Below are positions 7,841 through 17,311 of a stretch of 64,000 bases of DNA, in pieces. The notes below the pieces were generated by a model. It was not told where the DNA came from. It saw nothing but the letters and a program-made list of their open reading frames with translations, and did no database searches. The first letter of the stretch is position 1. Each line of letters opens with the position of its first letter. Position numbers and translations under genes: made by a program. This DNA comes from Hirschia baltica ATCC 49814 (GTDB lineage Bacteria > Pseudomonadota > Alphaproteobacteria > Caulobacterales > Hyphomonadaceae). The DNA lies in NCBI RefSeq assembly GCF_000023785.1, contig NC_012982.1, positions 558,001-622,000 on the forward strand, in the 5' to 3' direction.

Positions 7841-10800
7841 TTGAAGAAGTCGCTCCCCATATCATCCATCAAACTGAAGCATGTAATCCTGACGCTAGGT
7901 TTGGCAATGATAATTCCTGTTTTATGGGAACAATCTGCATGGGCGCAGCGCGCGGTGTCTTTGTCGGCGGATGAAAAAGCTGGGCATGCGCGTCTTGTGG
8001 CAAAATGGGGTGATGGCGATGAAAATGCGCCAAAGATTGAAGCAAGTATTCAAAATCGGGTTCTTGTTCTAGAATTTCCTGAGCCTGTAACGATAGATTT
8101 GAGCGCGGTACGGGAGGAATTGCCAAATTGGGTGGCTTTAGCGCGGTTAGATGCAGATGGCTTAACTGCGCGAATTGCACTGAAAAAACAAGATACGCGC
8201 ATACACGTGTCTTCATCGGCAGACCTTGCTGCTGTTGATATTTTGCCTGAGGAGAGTGAGACTGATCCAGCTGATATAGTCTCGCCGTTAATTGCAATAC
8301 GTGAGGCTGCAAAAGAGGCAGCGATTATCGCTGAAATCCCACCGCCAGTTGATTTAATTGATGGTTTAGAAGTGCGTGTGTCCGAAGCAGGTAATCGAAC
8401 CCGTGTCGCGTTTTATTGGCCGCAGGATGTCAATTATACTGCTAGTTCTTCAGGCAATATCTATACATTGAAGTTTGACCGCCGTGCCAAACCAGATATT
8501 GCACGATTGAATATTGACCCGCCTGAACAATTGAAAAGTGCAAGGTACACGAATGATGATCTAGGGATGCAGTTTGATATTCAGCTTCCAGCAGGAGTTA
8601 AACCAACGTCCTACAAAGAAGACAATATCGTCATTGTTGATCTTGCCTCAAAAGAAGCGATTGAAGCAGCGAAGAAAGAAAAAGATGCTTTATTGGCAGC
8701 GATGTCAACGGCGAATGAGGTGCCTGAAACTTCTAAAGAAGATGATGATCAGGTTGAAGATACCACGCCACATTCTGTAAGTGCACAACCTGTTCAACCT
8801 GAAAAGCCGATACAGCTTGCTATGCCTGTGGCAGCTCCTACGCTGAAAGAAGCTGTGTTTGGATCATCTTCGGAATCTGTTGGATTATCTCAAGATATTG
8901 ATGTTGATCGCGGTACTAAGACAGCGCGGCCTGTGCAGCAAAATGAAAACAGCAATGTCAATCAGGGTACTCAGGCTAGCAATAAGTCTGTTGGTACAAG
9001 AGAAACTTTTTTCAGGGGAGAATGGGCTGAGCCAGCACCTTTATCTCGAAAAGTAAAAGCTGAAATTGATGCCCAACCCAATAGTTTGACGATAACTGTG
9101 CCTTGGCAAGCTCCAGCGCCGGCTGCTGTATTTAACCGTTCCCCTGCAAATTGGATCGTATTTGCAGTAGATGCCGATATAGAGATTGATACAACCCAGC
9201 TTCCGTCGCTTTATAATATTGATGTCATCAGACAAGATAATGCCGTGCTCATGCGTGTAGAAGCGCCAGAGGGAATGATTGCTTCTGCGCAATCAGAAGG
9301 GACGATTTGGACAATTACCTTTGCAGGTGCTGCTATGCAGGCTGAACGTTTTTTAAAACCTGTAAGAGAAGTCTCAGAAACAGGACGTTTTAGTATCGAA
9401 ACGCCTCTAATCGGTGCTGCTGGGATCGTCTGGTTTACCGATCCGGTGGTTGGCGATGAAATCGCATCTGTTGTTGCTTTTGGGCCTACATCTGCTTCGA
9501 CGACACCGCGTAAATTTGTTGAAGCTGAAATGCCTTCTACAGCGCATGGTTTGGTTGTCATTCCCAACTCTGATGATGTTTTAGTAAAGCTTCACGATGA
9601 ACGCGTTGTTGTTTCCTCATCGCGCGGTATGGCGATGTCAAATTTTTCTGGCGTAACTTCATCCAGTTATACGAAAATGAACTCGGACACGCCAACACCA
9701 GCATTCATTGATTTTGATTCATGGGGCGGGCTTGCTGGCAATGCATTTTTTAGCCGAAAGGGTGAACTTGAACGTGTCGCTGCGACACGTGATCCTTCAT
9801 CCAAAGCTGGTGCAGATGTGCTTGTTGACCTAGCTCGTTTTTATATCGGGCATGATCTTGGTGCTGAGGCGTCAGGTGTTTTGGATTCTGCTTTGGATGG
9901 GCGTCCTTTGTTAGAGCAAGATGCAGCTTTTTTGGGGCTTCGCGGTGCTGCTGAAGTCATGATGAAGCGATATGAACTGGCCGAAAAAGACTTATCAAAA
10001 GGTCCATTGCGAGCGGATCAATCTGCATTGCTTTGGCGTGGATATGTTGCTGCCAAAATGGGGCAATGGGAAAGAGCGAATGATTTTTTCCGACAATCTG
10101 AAGAATTGATTTTTGCATACTCTGGACGGTGGGCATCTGAATTTTACAGTGTTGCTGCCGAAGCCGCACTCAGAGCGAAAGAGCTCGATCGCGCGAGACA
10201 ATTGGCAGGACGAGCGGCTGGAACGAGTTATCGAGAATCCGCTGAGTCCGCGTCTTTGCTTTTAGCGCAAATTGATGAAGCTGTTGGTGAAACTGAAAAA
10301 GCCTACAAACAATATCTTGCGCTTACTATTGATGGCATCGAGCCAGTAGCGGTTCGTGCAGAACTTCGTCGGCTCGATCTAGGCGCTAAAATTGATAAAA
10401 TTACTCCTTCTGAAGCTGCTGATCATTTAGATACTTTACGATATCGCTGGCGAGGTGATGCAACTGAGATGGAAACTGTCGGTATTCTTGCCGATCAGTA
10501 TATGAGCCTTGGTCGTTTCCGAGAGGCATTATTGCTCGTGCAATCGGCGGCATTGCGTAATCCTGATGAACCGGGTGCGCGTGAACTGCGAATCCGTTTG
10601 GTTGAGTTTTTTAGAAAACTTTACCTTGATGGTGAAGCTGAAAGGCTAGATCCTATACAGGCTCTGGCATTGTTTTACGAATTTAAAGATCTTACACCCA
10701 TTGGGCAGGATGGGGATAGAATGATACGAAAGCTTGCACGAAGACTTGTGGCTTTTGATCTTCTGGACCCTGCGACAGAATTATTGCAGCATCAGGTTGA

Positions 10801-11386
10801 TAATCGTGTGCGTGGCCGTGGTAAGGCAGTGATTGCTGTTGATCTCGCATCAATCTATTTGATGGACCGCCAACCAGAGCGCGCATTGGCGGCAATTGGT
10901 GCCTCGCGTCAGCCCCGTTTGCCCAAAGAACTTGCTTTGCAAAGGCGTCTGTTAGAGGCAGCTGCTTATCGGGACATGGGGCGTTCAGATCACGCGATTG
11001 AATTGCTTGAGGGCGTTGAAGGACTTGAGGCTGCTTCTATTCGAGCTGATGCATATTGGAAAAGTGAGAAATGGACCGATGCAGCAAATCAATTGGCGTC
11101 CATGCTGCCGGAAGCATCCCAAGCCGAAAAATCTGATATAGATCTCGCGCTTAAAGCTGCCATTGCGGGGCGATTGGCTAAAAATATGGGCTTACTCTCC
11201 AGACTAAATGAAGGGTATGCGCATTTATTTGAAAACACAGCCAATGAACAAAGCTTTGCGTTAATTACATCCCAAACGGATATTTCAGGCGCAGCACTTT
11301 CTGAAGCCGTTAGCCGCCGAGCAGATGCGCCACGTGTTGATGCTTTTGCTGCTAGTTTAAAGCAAAGATTTGACGGCGAGGGATGA
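7841..11386 (+). CDS. Large exported TPR-type protein at the end of the fliL operon
   Basis: Predicted 1181 aa. The start is TTG at 7841, only 7 nt after the MotE-like stop. It is chosen because KKS...KLKH plus a hydrophobic core and AWA/Q (cleavage after residue 35) make a complete signal peptide. Residues about 40-270 hold beta-rich segments, 280-400 are low complexity (Glu/Gln/Pro/Ser), and 640-1180 are alpha-helical repeats of TPR character, for example ARFYIGHDLGAEASGVLDSA, LWRGYVAAKMGQWERANDFF and LADQYMSLGRFREALLLVQS. It is probably a periplasmic scaffold linked to the motor. I recognise no named family. The position and reading direction suggest a flagellar role. Confidence 0.7.
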   Translation: MKKSLPISSIKLKHVILTLGLAMIIPVLWEQSAWAQRAVSLSADEKAGHARLVAKWGDGDENAPKIEASIQNRVLVLEFPEPVTIDLSAVREELPNWVALARLDADGLTARIALKKQDTRIHVSSSADLAAVDILPEESETDPADIVSPLIAIREAAKEAAIIAEIPPPVDLIDGLEVRVSEAGNRTRVAFYWPQDVNYTASSSGNIYTLKFDRRAKPDIARLNIDPPEQLKSARYTNDDLGMQFDIQLPAGVKPTSYKEDNIVIVDLASKEAIEAAKKEKDALLAAMSTANEVPETSKEDDDQVEDTTPHSVSAQPVQPEKPIQLAMPVAAPTLKEAVFGSSSESVGLSQDIDVDRGTKTARPVQQNENSNVNQGTQASNKSVGTRETFFRGEWAEPAPLSRKVKAEIDAQPNSLTITVPWQAPAPAAVFNRSPANWIVFAVDADIEIDTTQLPSLYNIDVIRQDNAVLMRVEAPEGMIASAQSEGTIWTITFAGAAMQAERFLKPVREVSETGRFSIETPLIGAAGIVWFTDPVVGDEIASVVAFGPTSASTTPRKFVEAEMPSTAHGLVVIPNSDDVLVKLHDERVVVSSSRGMAMSNFSGVTSSSYTKMNSDTPTPAFIDFDSWGGLAGNAFFSRKGELERVAATRDPSSKAGADVLVDLARFYIGHDLGAEASGVLDSALDGRPLLEQDAAFLGLRGAAEVMMKRYELAEKDLSKGPLRADQSALLWRGYVAAKMGQWERANDFFRQSEELIFAYSGRWASEFYSVAAEAALRAKELDRARQLAGRAAGTSYRESAESASLLLAQIDEAVGETEKAYKQYLALTIDGIEPVAVRAELRRLDLGAKIDKITPSEAADHLDTLRYRWRGDATEMETVGILADQYMSLGRFREALLLVQSAALRNPDEPGARELRIRLVEFFRKLYLDGEAERLDPIQALALFYEFKDLTPIGQDGDRMIRKLARRLVAFDLLDPATELLQHQVDNRVRGRGKAVIAVDLASIYLMDRQPERALAAIGASRQPRLPKELALQRRLLEAAAYRDMGRSDHAIELLEGVEGLEAASIRADAYWKSEKWTDAANQLASMLPEASQAEKSDIDLALKAAIAGRLAKNMGLLSRLNEGYAHLFENTANEQSFALITSQTDISGAALSEAVSRRADAPRVDAFAASLKQRFDGEG

Positions 11387-11438
11387 TTTCTCACGACCAA
11401 GTGAGTTGATCCAATAATTCTCTACGCCATCTCTAGCA

Positions 11439-11735
11439 CTAATCGGTTGATAATGTCGCGGGATGGAATTTCGCTTTGATATCGTCTTCCAATTCTTCAT
11501 CAACATAGTCTGGTGTGTTCGGGTGACGCGGGTCGTCGGGTGTTTTCACACTGACATTTGAGCGTTCCAATTTTCTTGCATATGGCGTCTCAGGTTTAGG
11601 TTGTCCATCATCCCGAAATACGCCGCGATCAATGTCAGATCTGTCATTGGGTATGACCTCATCATAACCGCGTTGTCGGTTTTTTTCGTCTATCTGTTGA
11701 TGGTCTAATGGTTTTGTTTTTTCAGCGAGTTTCAT
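11439..11735 (-). CDS. Small hydrophilic protein of unknown function
   Basis: Predicted 98 aa with no signal peptide or membrane segment, rich in Asp, Glu, Pro, Arg and Lys, so it is probably disordered (KNRQRGYDEVIPNDRSDIDR, TPDDPRHPNTPDYVDEELED). The ATG at 11735 is preceded by GGAG at 8 nt, which supports translation. It is divergent from the catalase gene. I do not recognise a family. It could be a stress-linked small protein given the shared intergenic region. Confidence 0.55.
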   Translation of the reverse strand: MKLAEKTKPLDHQQIDEKNRQRGYDEVIPNDRSDIDRGVFRDDGQPKPETPYARKLERSNVSVKTPDDPRHPNTPDYVDEELEDDIKAKFHPATLSTD

Positions 11736-11886
11736 CTGCGTACTCCGTTTCTGTATATATTGTTAACGCATATAAACAGGGTAAGTTCCTTGAAAATGAT
11801 GTACGTTATAAATCTCAGCGTAATTGAAATGAGACGTTGAGTACGCATCTGAATAGTCATGTTCCTGAAATAATTTGGAGAGAAAA
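11736..11886. promoter_or_regulatory. Divergent control region of the small protein and catalase genes
   Basis: A 9-bp inverted repeat, TGCGTACTC (11737-11745) and GAGTACGCA (11839-11847), brackets the region with 93 nt between the arms. One arm covers the ribosome-binding site of the leftward gene. The other lies 40 nt before catalase. A regulator that loops the region, or two separate operators, could explain it. Confidence 0.35.
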
Positions 11887-13338
11887 ATGACGAATAAATG
11901 CCCATACCAAACAACGACTGCCGGAAATCCAATTTCTGACAACCAAAATTCACTGACTGCTGGAGAGCGCGGTCCTGTGTTGATGCAAGACTATCAATTG
12001 ATAGAAAAACTAGCGCATCAGAACCGCGAACGTATTCCTGAACGCGTCGTACACGCCAAAGGCTGGGGTGCACACGGCACTTTTACCGTTACGCATGATA
12101 TTACCAAATACACCAAAGCAAAAATCTTCAGTGAGGTTGGAAAACAAACTCCAATTCTTTCTCGTTTTTCTACTGTCGCCGGTGAAGCAGGCGCAGCGGA
12201 CAATGAACGTGATGTGCGTGGGTTTTCGACTAAATTCTACACAGAAGAAGGAAATTGGGATTTAGTTGGAAACAACACCCCTGTTTTCTTTATTCGTGAT
12301 CCACAAAAATTTCCTGACTTCATCCACACACAAAAGCGCCATCCTCGGACCAATTTAAGAAGCAATACAGCGATGTGGGATTACTGGAGTTTATCTCCCG
12401 AATCCTTGCACCAAGTGACGATTTTGATGTCTGATCGCGGTTGCCCAACCACGCCAATGAACATGAATGGATATGGTTCGCATACTTACAGCTTTATCAA
12501 TACGGATAATGAGCGTTTCTGGGTGAAATTCCACTTCAAAACACGTCAAGGCCACACATTTTACACCAATGCAGAATCTGCTGAGAAAATCGGTCAGACA
12601 CGTGAAGGGTATCAAGAAGCGCTGTTTGGCACGATTGAAGAAGGTAACTTCCCGCAATGGGATGTGAAAGTACAAATCATGCCGGAATCAGATGTTGGTA
12701 AAACTTGGTACAATCCTTTCGATCTTACAAAAGTTTGGCCACATGGTGATTACCCTGTGATGGATGTAGGTGTAATGGAACTCAACCGTAATGCGGATAA
12801 CTATTTTGCAGAAATTGAAAATGCTGCATTTAGTCCGTCAAATATCATTCCGGGTATTGGTTTCTCTCCTGATAAAGTGCTGCAAGCGCGTATTTTCTCA
12901 TATGCAGATGCTCACCGTTATCGCTTGGGTACGCATTATGAGAGCCTTCCAGTGAACCAGCCAAAATGTCCTGTGCATCACTATCACAAAGATGGAAGCA
13001 TGAATTATCACGGCCCCAAAACGGGTAATCCTGATGCGTATTACGAACCAAACTCTGTGCCGGGATCGGCAAAAGAAGCACCAAGCTTTGCTGAACCTCC
13101 ATTAAAGCTGAGCGGTGATGCGGATAGATATGATCACCGCGACGGTAATGATGATTATCGTCAGGTTAAAGACTTGTTTGATCTATTTGACGACGGTCAG
13201 AAACAACGCCTTTTCAGCAATATTGCTGATGCGATGGGAGGTGTTCCAACTGAAATTGTCGAACGTCAGATGATACACTTTGGCCGTGTGGATGCCGCTT
13301 ATGAAGCGGGTGTGCGCGCTGCGATCGCGGCGAAATAA
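11887..13338 (+). CDS. katA: Monofunctional haem catalase (small-subunit clade)
   Basis: Predicted 483 aa, typical of clade 3 catalases, converting hydrogen peroxide to water and oxygen. The catalytic His56 sits in [32 protein letters not shown] and [14 protein letters not shown] are conserved, and the haem-ligand Tyr lies in [14 protein letters not shown] (about residue 340). [20 protein letters not shown] is the usual clade 3 continuation. There is no signal peptide. An in-frame TTG at 11875 overlaps the SD GGAGA, so the ATG at 11887 is the start. The symbol katA is by family resemblance. Confidence 0.95.
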   Translation: MTNKCPYQTTTAGNPISDNQNSLTAGERGPVLMQDYQLIEKLAHQNRERIPERVVHAKGWGAHGTFTVTHDITKYTKAKIFSEVGKQTPILSRFSTVAGEAGAADNERDVRGFSTKFYTEEGNWDLVGNNTPVFFIRDPQKFPDFIHTQKRHPRTNLRSNTAMWDYWSLSPESLHQVTILMSDRGCPTTPMNMNGYGSHTYSFINTDNERFWVKFHFKTRQGHTFYTNAESAEKIGQTREGYQEALFGTIEEGNFPQWDVKVQIMPESDVGKTWYNPFDLTKVWPHGDYPVMDVGVMELNRNADNYFAEIENAAFSPSNIIPGIGFSPDKVLQARIFSYADAHRYRLGTHYESLPVNQPKCPVHHYHKDGSMNYHGPKTGNPDAYYEPNSVPGSAKEAPSFAEPPLKLSGDADRYDHRDGNDDYRQVKDLFDLFDDGQKQRLFSNIADAMGGVPTEIVERQMIHFGRVDAAYEAGVRAAIAAK

Positions 13339-13360
13339 GGTCCGTTCCAAATATCAACAG

Positions 13361-13394
13361 AAAAAGGACTGGCAGTTTTGTCAGTCCTTTTTTT
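13361..13394. terminator. Bidirectional terminator after catalase
   Basis: GGACTGGC (13366-13373) pairs with GTCAGTCC (13380-13387) with one G-T pair and a 6-nt loop. It is flanked by A5 and T7, and serves catalase and the convergent gene at 13405. Confidence 0.85.
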
Positions 13395-13404
13395 GGGGTG
13401 GCAG

Positions 13405-13890
13405 CTATTGGGTTTCCAACTTTGTTTCCTGAATCTCGATTGGGCCGATGATTGGCTTGCCCGCCAATGCATCATTTGGTTCATCGAAACATTCGCCGCG
13501 AAGAGCAACCCAGCCTGAGGGAAAAGCGGTTTCGGTAAAAACCATCTTTAAACGGCCCCAGCTGTGATAAGTGTCGCCGGTTTCGTCGACTATACCCACA
13601 TCACAAACTGTGCTTGCGCCTGAAATCGGCTCGACCCAATAGCCTTCAAAAGTTTGATCACGATTGTCGTAATTGCCTGCCAAGTCTTTAATATAGGCAA
13701 TGCCAAACACATCTTCGCGCATAGTAGGGAAGTGTAAGACGGCATATTCATTGATCTCGTCAGCATAAATGACATTCCCGATAGGGGTTTGCCAAACTTC
13801 ATCTGCGGATGCTGTCGCAAAATATGTTGTATTCAGCGCTAAAGCGCTTGTTATAAGCCATTTTGAAAGTCTCATATTTTTGTCCCTCAT
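13405..13890 (-). CDS. Secreted protein of unknown function, DUF2147-like
   Basis: Predicted 161 aa with a signal peptide (MRDKNMRLSKW, hydrophobic core, ATASA/D at about residue 29). The mature part carries EVWQTPIGNVIYADEINEYA, FGIAYIKDLAGNYDN and FEGYWVEPISGASTVCDVGI, with two Cys residues. The pattern of a small lipocalin-like W-x-T...Y...G-x-W exported protein recalls DUF2147, but the match is weak. The ATG at 13890 is preferred over 13875 because GGAG lies 10 nt upstream; longer in-frame sequence towards 14127 has no signal-peptide logic. Confidence 0.6.
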   Translation of the reverse strand: MRDKNMRLSKWLITSALALNTTYFATASADEVWQTPIGNVIYADEINEYAVLHFPTMREDVFGIAYIKDLAGNYDNRDQTFEGYWVEPISGASTVCDVGIVDETGDTYHSWGRLKMVFTETAFPSGWVALRGECFDEPNDALAGKPIIGPIEIQETKLETQ

Positions 13891-13982
13891 AAAAATATTA
13901 CTCCAAAAAAGAGTAGACGCCGGAATTAGGACAAAAGAAAGACTGAAAGACAGAGTGAGCCGCAGGTGACCTTTAAAAATAG

Positions 13983-14015
13983 AAGTCAGGAAACACGTAA
14001 AGTATCTCCTGACTT
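13983..14015 (-). terminator. Intrinsic terminator for the EF-hand-like gene
   Basis: AAGTCAGGA (13983-13991) pairs with TCCTGACTT (14007-14015). Read on the minus strand the 9-bp stem is followed by a T-rich run (CTATTTTT). Confidence 0.7.
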
Positions 14016-14050
14016 TCTTAGAATAAACTATTTCATCAGATGTAGGATAT

Positions 14051-14602
14051 CTACGCGACCAAATTGATGAAAGAGGTTGTGTTGGAAGTATTCTGGGCTT
14101 GGCCTCTTGAGCCATATCCAGATGCAATACCGCTTTCGCCCAACATGGATTTTAGAAAGTCCATGGTTTCGTTACCGTTTCCGTCGCCTTTGGGAGGCGG
14201 AGGGCCCTGATTGCCATTGGCTTCCATCAATGCAGAGAGGGCTTCATGGTCAACTTCCCCGCTGTCGTTGACAATGCTTGCAGCATCTTCACCAAAACGT
14301 TCAGTCAGTTTTGTTTGCATATCTTCGGCGGCAGATTTGGTGAGTAAATCTGTGAGGGCGTCAAAATCGACGTCACCATCTTCGCTTACAATGCCGTCAG
14401 CTTCGGTGCCGAATTGGCTGGTAAGCTGAGCAGAAAGTTCTTCAGTGTCTATCTCTCCGCTTTCAATGCTGTCTTGAAGGAGGCTTACGCTTTCTTCAAC
14501 AGCTTCTGCTGGCGGTGGAGGTGGGGGAGGTCTGTTTCCAGAAACGGAAGACATTCCAGACATGCTCATCATGGATATAGATGAATTTAAACTGTCGATC
14601 AC
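14051..14602 (-). CDS. Degenerate EF-hand-like protein
   Basis: Predicted 183 aa with a GTG start at 14602, chosen because AGGA lies 8 nt upstream. The N-terminus is Ser/Met-rich (SMMSMSGMSSVSG) with a seven-proline run. The body holds two similar units of about 36 residues, TSQFGTEADGIVSEDGDVDFDAL and TERFGEDAASIVNDSGEVDHEAL, plus a shorter ESGEIDTEEL. Each looks like an EF-hand calcium loop with some ligands altered. There is no signal peptide. Met/Ser/Gly N-termini followed by EF-hands occur in several proteobacterial EF-hand proteins. Calcium binding is plausible but unproven. Confidence 0.6.
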   Translation of the reverse strand: MIDSLNSSISMMSMSGMSSVSGNRPPPPPPPAEAVEESVSLLQDSIESGEIDTEELSAQLTSQFGTEADGIVSEDGDVDFDALTDLLTKSAAEDMQTKLTERFGEDAASIVNDSGEVDHEALSALMEANGNQGPPPPKGDGNGNETMDFLKSMLGESGIASGYGSRGQAQNTSNTTSFINLVA

Positions 14603-14635
14603 AAGTTTTATCCTATTAAATTGTGATGCGAGCAC

Positions 14636-15031
14636 GCGTTATTTTATGTGTATTCTCGGCGCAATATTTTTAATTGATTTGCTAAAAGCAGCTCAATTTG
14701 AGCACCATCACTTTATATTTTTTTGCGGGCCTACATTGGAGAGGCACGACCTTTTGAGCATGTTTTTTCTACTCTAATAAGGTTGATGGAAATTTAATCT
14801 CAAAAAAATGGGGATTTATTTTTTCCGCGACGGATTTTTGAATGCTGTGCGTTAAATCTATAGAAAACGCTGTTGATACATATAGTTTCGGCTTCGCCCT
14901 TTTGAGCAATTGAGCGGTGTCGGCAGTGTTTTCGCAATGTTAGACATATATTACAGATGTTCTCAGCCCATAATATGGAAAGCTTTTTACAGCTAAATTA
15001 TGGGCTGAGGATAAAATATTCTTATTCGAGA
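14636..15031. other. Gene-free region holding a 13-bp inverted repeat
   Basis: No credible reading frame. CTCAGCCCATAAT (14962-14974) and ATTATGGGCTGAG (14997-15009) are perfect inverted arms 22 nt apart, 23 nt beyond the chemoreceptor stop. The inner sequence AGCTTTTTACAGCT can extend the stem. The minus-strand side lacks a U run, so it is not a standard terminator. The rest is AT-rich with nothing recognisable. Confidence 0.5.
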
Positions 15032-16747
15032 TTACGCTGCGGCGACTTTGTCTAAGAAGTTTTCAATTTCGCGTTTTAGTTCTTCTGTACGTGTGGACAA
15101 AAGACTGGAGGCATTCAGCACTTCGTGTGAAGATTCTGATGTCTCTTTCACAGAATTTGAAAGATCGGACATGCGAGAGGACGCAAATGTTGTTCCTTGC
15201 GCTGCCTTTTGAGCATTTTCCGAAATTTCATTTGTTGCAAACCCTTGTTCATTCACTGCGTTTGCCATGTTTGAGGTGTAAGTGTTCACTTCTTCCATAA
15301 TCGTCATGATTTGCGCAATGGAGTCTGCAGACTCTTTGGAAGCCGACTGAATTTCCGAAATTTGAGAGCTGATTTCCTCAGTCGCTTTAGATGTTTGAGT
15401 TGCAAGTTCTTTAACTTCCGTCGCAACGACAGCAAAGCCTTTACCGGCTTCTCCTGCACGGGCTGCCTCAATGGTTGCGTTCAGTGCAAGTAGGTTTGTT
15501 TGTTCAGCAATTGCCTGAATTAGGACAATGACTTCACCAATTTTAGATGCCGAATTAGCAAGGCCAGCAACTTTGGTGTTTGTGTTTCTTGTGCCTTCAG
15601 TTGCGCGGTTCACCACGTCAGTGGTTTGAGCAACTTGGCGCGATATTTCACCGATAGAGGCAGAGAGTTCTTCTGCTGAGCTGGCAACATTTTGCACACT
15701 TGAAGTGGCATCATCGGCAGAGTTTAAAGTTTCTTGAGCACTTGTTGCACTCAAACCAGTCAGGTCGGATAGGCGTCCAGCAGTTGTTTTTAGACCACCT
15801 GCTGTTTCGTCAACTGAGGTAAGGAAAGTTGAGATATTGCTGCGGAAGCTTGTAATAAGATCTTGAACCATTTGTTGGCGTTGGCTGGCATTGTTTTCCG
15901 ATTGACGTTGGTTTTCTTCCATTGCCAAACGCTCAATAGATCTTGCTTTCAAACTGCTGACAGATTGAGCAAGGAGACCAATTTGATCGGTACGGTCTGT
16001 GTATGGGATGTCGTCCACAATGTTGTCTTGAGCGATCTGATTTGTGATTTCCGCTAGTCGCGTGACAGGACGAAATTGATGTTTGATCGCAAAAATTAGC
16101 AACAAAACCGACAATCCAACAACGGGAAGAGCCAGCATTGTATAGCGGTTCATCAATTCCCAAACATTGGCATGGACGGCTTGTTTTTCAACACCGGCAT
16201 AAAGTATGCCGATGATGTTGCTTTTGTTGTTAAAAATGGGTTTGTAGACTGTGAAATAGTCTTTGCCGAGAATGGTTGCTTCGCCAAAAAAGGTTTCGCC
16301 TTTGGTGACAACCGAATAAACAGCGCCTTTTTTGCCAAGTGGTGTGCCAACGGCGCGGTTACCATCGTCTTTGATAATGTTGGTTGTTTTCCGCCAGAAA
16401 TCTTGTGTTTTTTGGTCCCAAGCAAAAACTGTTGCTGTTTCGCCAGTCATTCTACCAATTGAGTCAATCAGGCTATGCTGTGTGAATTCAGGGATGACAT
16501 CGAGTTGAATTTTCGTGACGTTTCCTGAAGGATTCCAGGAGACTTTCGTGCCTTCAACGCGCTCTTGCATGAGGGTTGCGGCAACGCGCAAATTGATTTC
16601 TTGTTTTTCCTGAGCTGATATTTGTGCTTGCCCTAAGGCGACTTGGTACAAAATTACACCAACAACAAACATTGAAACGGCTAACACACCCGCCGATAAA
16701 GTTACGAGTGCTGATGTGGCACTAAGGCGAGAAAAAAGGTTTTTCAA
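15032..16747 (-). CDS. Methyl-accepting chemotaxis protein with a Cache-type sensor
   Basis: Predicted 571 aa. TM1 is about 12-37 and is followed by a periplasmic single Cache domain (about 45-195, with [37 protein letters not shown] and GILYAGVEK, the Cache_3-Cache_2 pattern). Then come TM2 (about 203-222), HAMP (about 225-278) and the signalling hairpin, whose tip [20 protein letters not shown] is intact. It would relay a small-molecule signal to CheA/CheW; the ligand is unknown. Start: TTG at 16747 has GGAG six nt upstream; a TTG at 16762 is in frame but overlaps that site. No C-terminal CheR pentapeptide is seen. Confidence 0.93.
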   Translation of the reverse strand: MKNLFSRLSATSALVTLSAGVLAVSMFVVGVILYQVALGQAQISAQEKQEINLRVAATLMQERVEGTKVSWNPSGNVTKIQLDVIPEFTQHSLIDSIGRMTGETATVFAWDQKTQDFWRKTTNIIKDDGNRAVGTPLGKKGAVYSVVTKGETFFGEATILGKDYFTVYKPIFNNKSNIIGILYAGVEKQAVHANVWELMNRYTMLALPVVGLSVLLLIFAIKHQFRPVTRLAEITNQIAQDNIVDDIPYTDRTDQIGLLAQSVSSLKARSIERLAMEENQRQSENNASQRQQMVQDLITSFRSNISTFLTSVDETAGGLKTTAGRLSDLTGLSATSAQETLNSADDATSSVQNVASSAEELSASIGEISRQVAQTTDVVNRATEGTRNTNTKVAGLANSASKIGEVIVLIQAIAEQTNLLALNATIEAARAGEAGKGFAVVATEVKELATQTSKATEEISSQISEIQSASKESADSIAQIMTIMEEVNTYTSNMANAVNEQGFATNEISENAQKAAQGTTFASSRMSDLSNSVKETSESSHEVLNASSLLSTRTEELKREIENFLDKVAAA

Positions 16748-16762
16748 GATGATCTCCGTCAA

Positions 16763-17311
16763 TATCTATTCAGACGATATTAATTGGAGACATTAAATAA
16801 TTAATGAATAAACGAAGTAGTGTGTTTACCAGACGTTGACGACATGAACGGATGCAAGATGCGCAATTATCTTCGTCATGTTTCCATGCGAAGTTATAAA
16901 TGAGTGGACAACAGAGTGCACACTTCGTTGGCGTAATAGCTAGCAAAAGCTAGCGGTAAATGTGCCTCTAAAGAGTGCACTCCGTCTGATGATTTATCGC
17001 AGGTTAGACTACTTCTAAACAAGGGACCATAAACCTATGCCCACGCCTCGCGTTGTGGGTAATCTATTGGCGATCCTGCGCTTGGCGGGTCTGCACGCCG
17101 CGTGCTGACCCGATCTGACCAGTTTTTGGCGCAATCTTATGTTTGAGTCTCACAAATCACTCAACCATGATCCTGCACTGTTCGCTGGCCCATTCTCCAA
17201 GCCATCAGCCTTCCCACAAAACACCACGGCCGCGTTCCGTCCACCTGTGAGAAGATGAGAAAAGTATGGGGTGTTATTTGAGGGGCGGGGATAAGTTTTG
17301 AGACATCCGCT
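16763..17311. other. Gene-free, hairpin-rich stretch; candidate structured RNA
   Basis: No coding frame is convincing and local base composition is more GC-rich than other gaps. Hairpins: GCTAGC-AAAA-GCTAGC (16939-16954); CGCAGG (16998-17003) pairing with CCTGCG (17075-17080), enclosing CCCAC/GTGGG (17040-17059); CGGGTC-T-GCACG with CGTGC-T-GACCCG (17086-17112); TTGAGT/ACTCAA (17143-17164), which competes with TCTCACA (17148-17154) pairing with TGTGAGA (17246-17252). A direct repeat AGAGTGCAC occurs at 16913 and 16972. The transcribed strand is unknown. It does not show the consensus motifs of SRP RNA, RNase P RNA or tmRNA as I know them. Confidence 0.3.

Noticed and set aside
17170-17260. 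Short leftward frame opening V-D-G-T-R-P-W-C in the 17-kb gap
   Set aside because: About 27 codons, no SD, no family resemblance; the hairpin content explains the region better.
16763-17311. Known housekeeping RNAs (tmRNA, SRP RNA, RNase P RNA)
   Set aside because: None of the conserved core words of these RNAs was found on either strand; 6S RNA could not be decided by eye.
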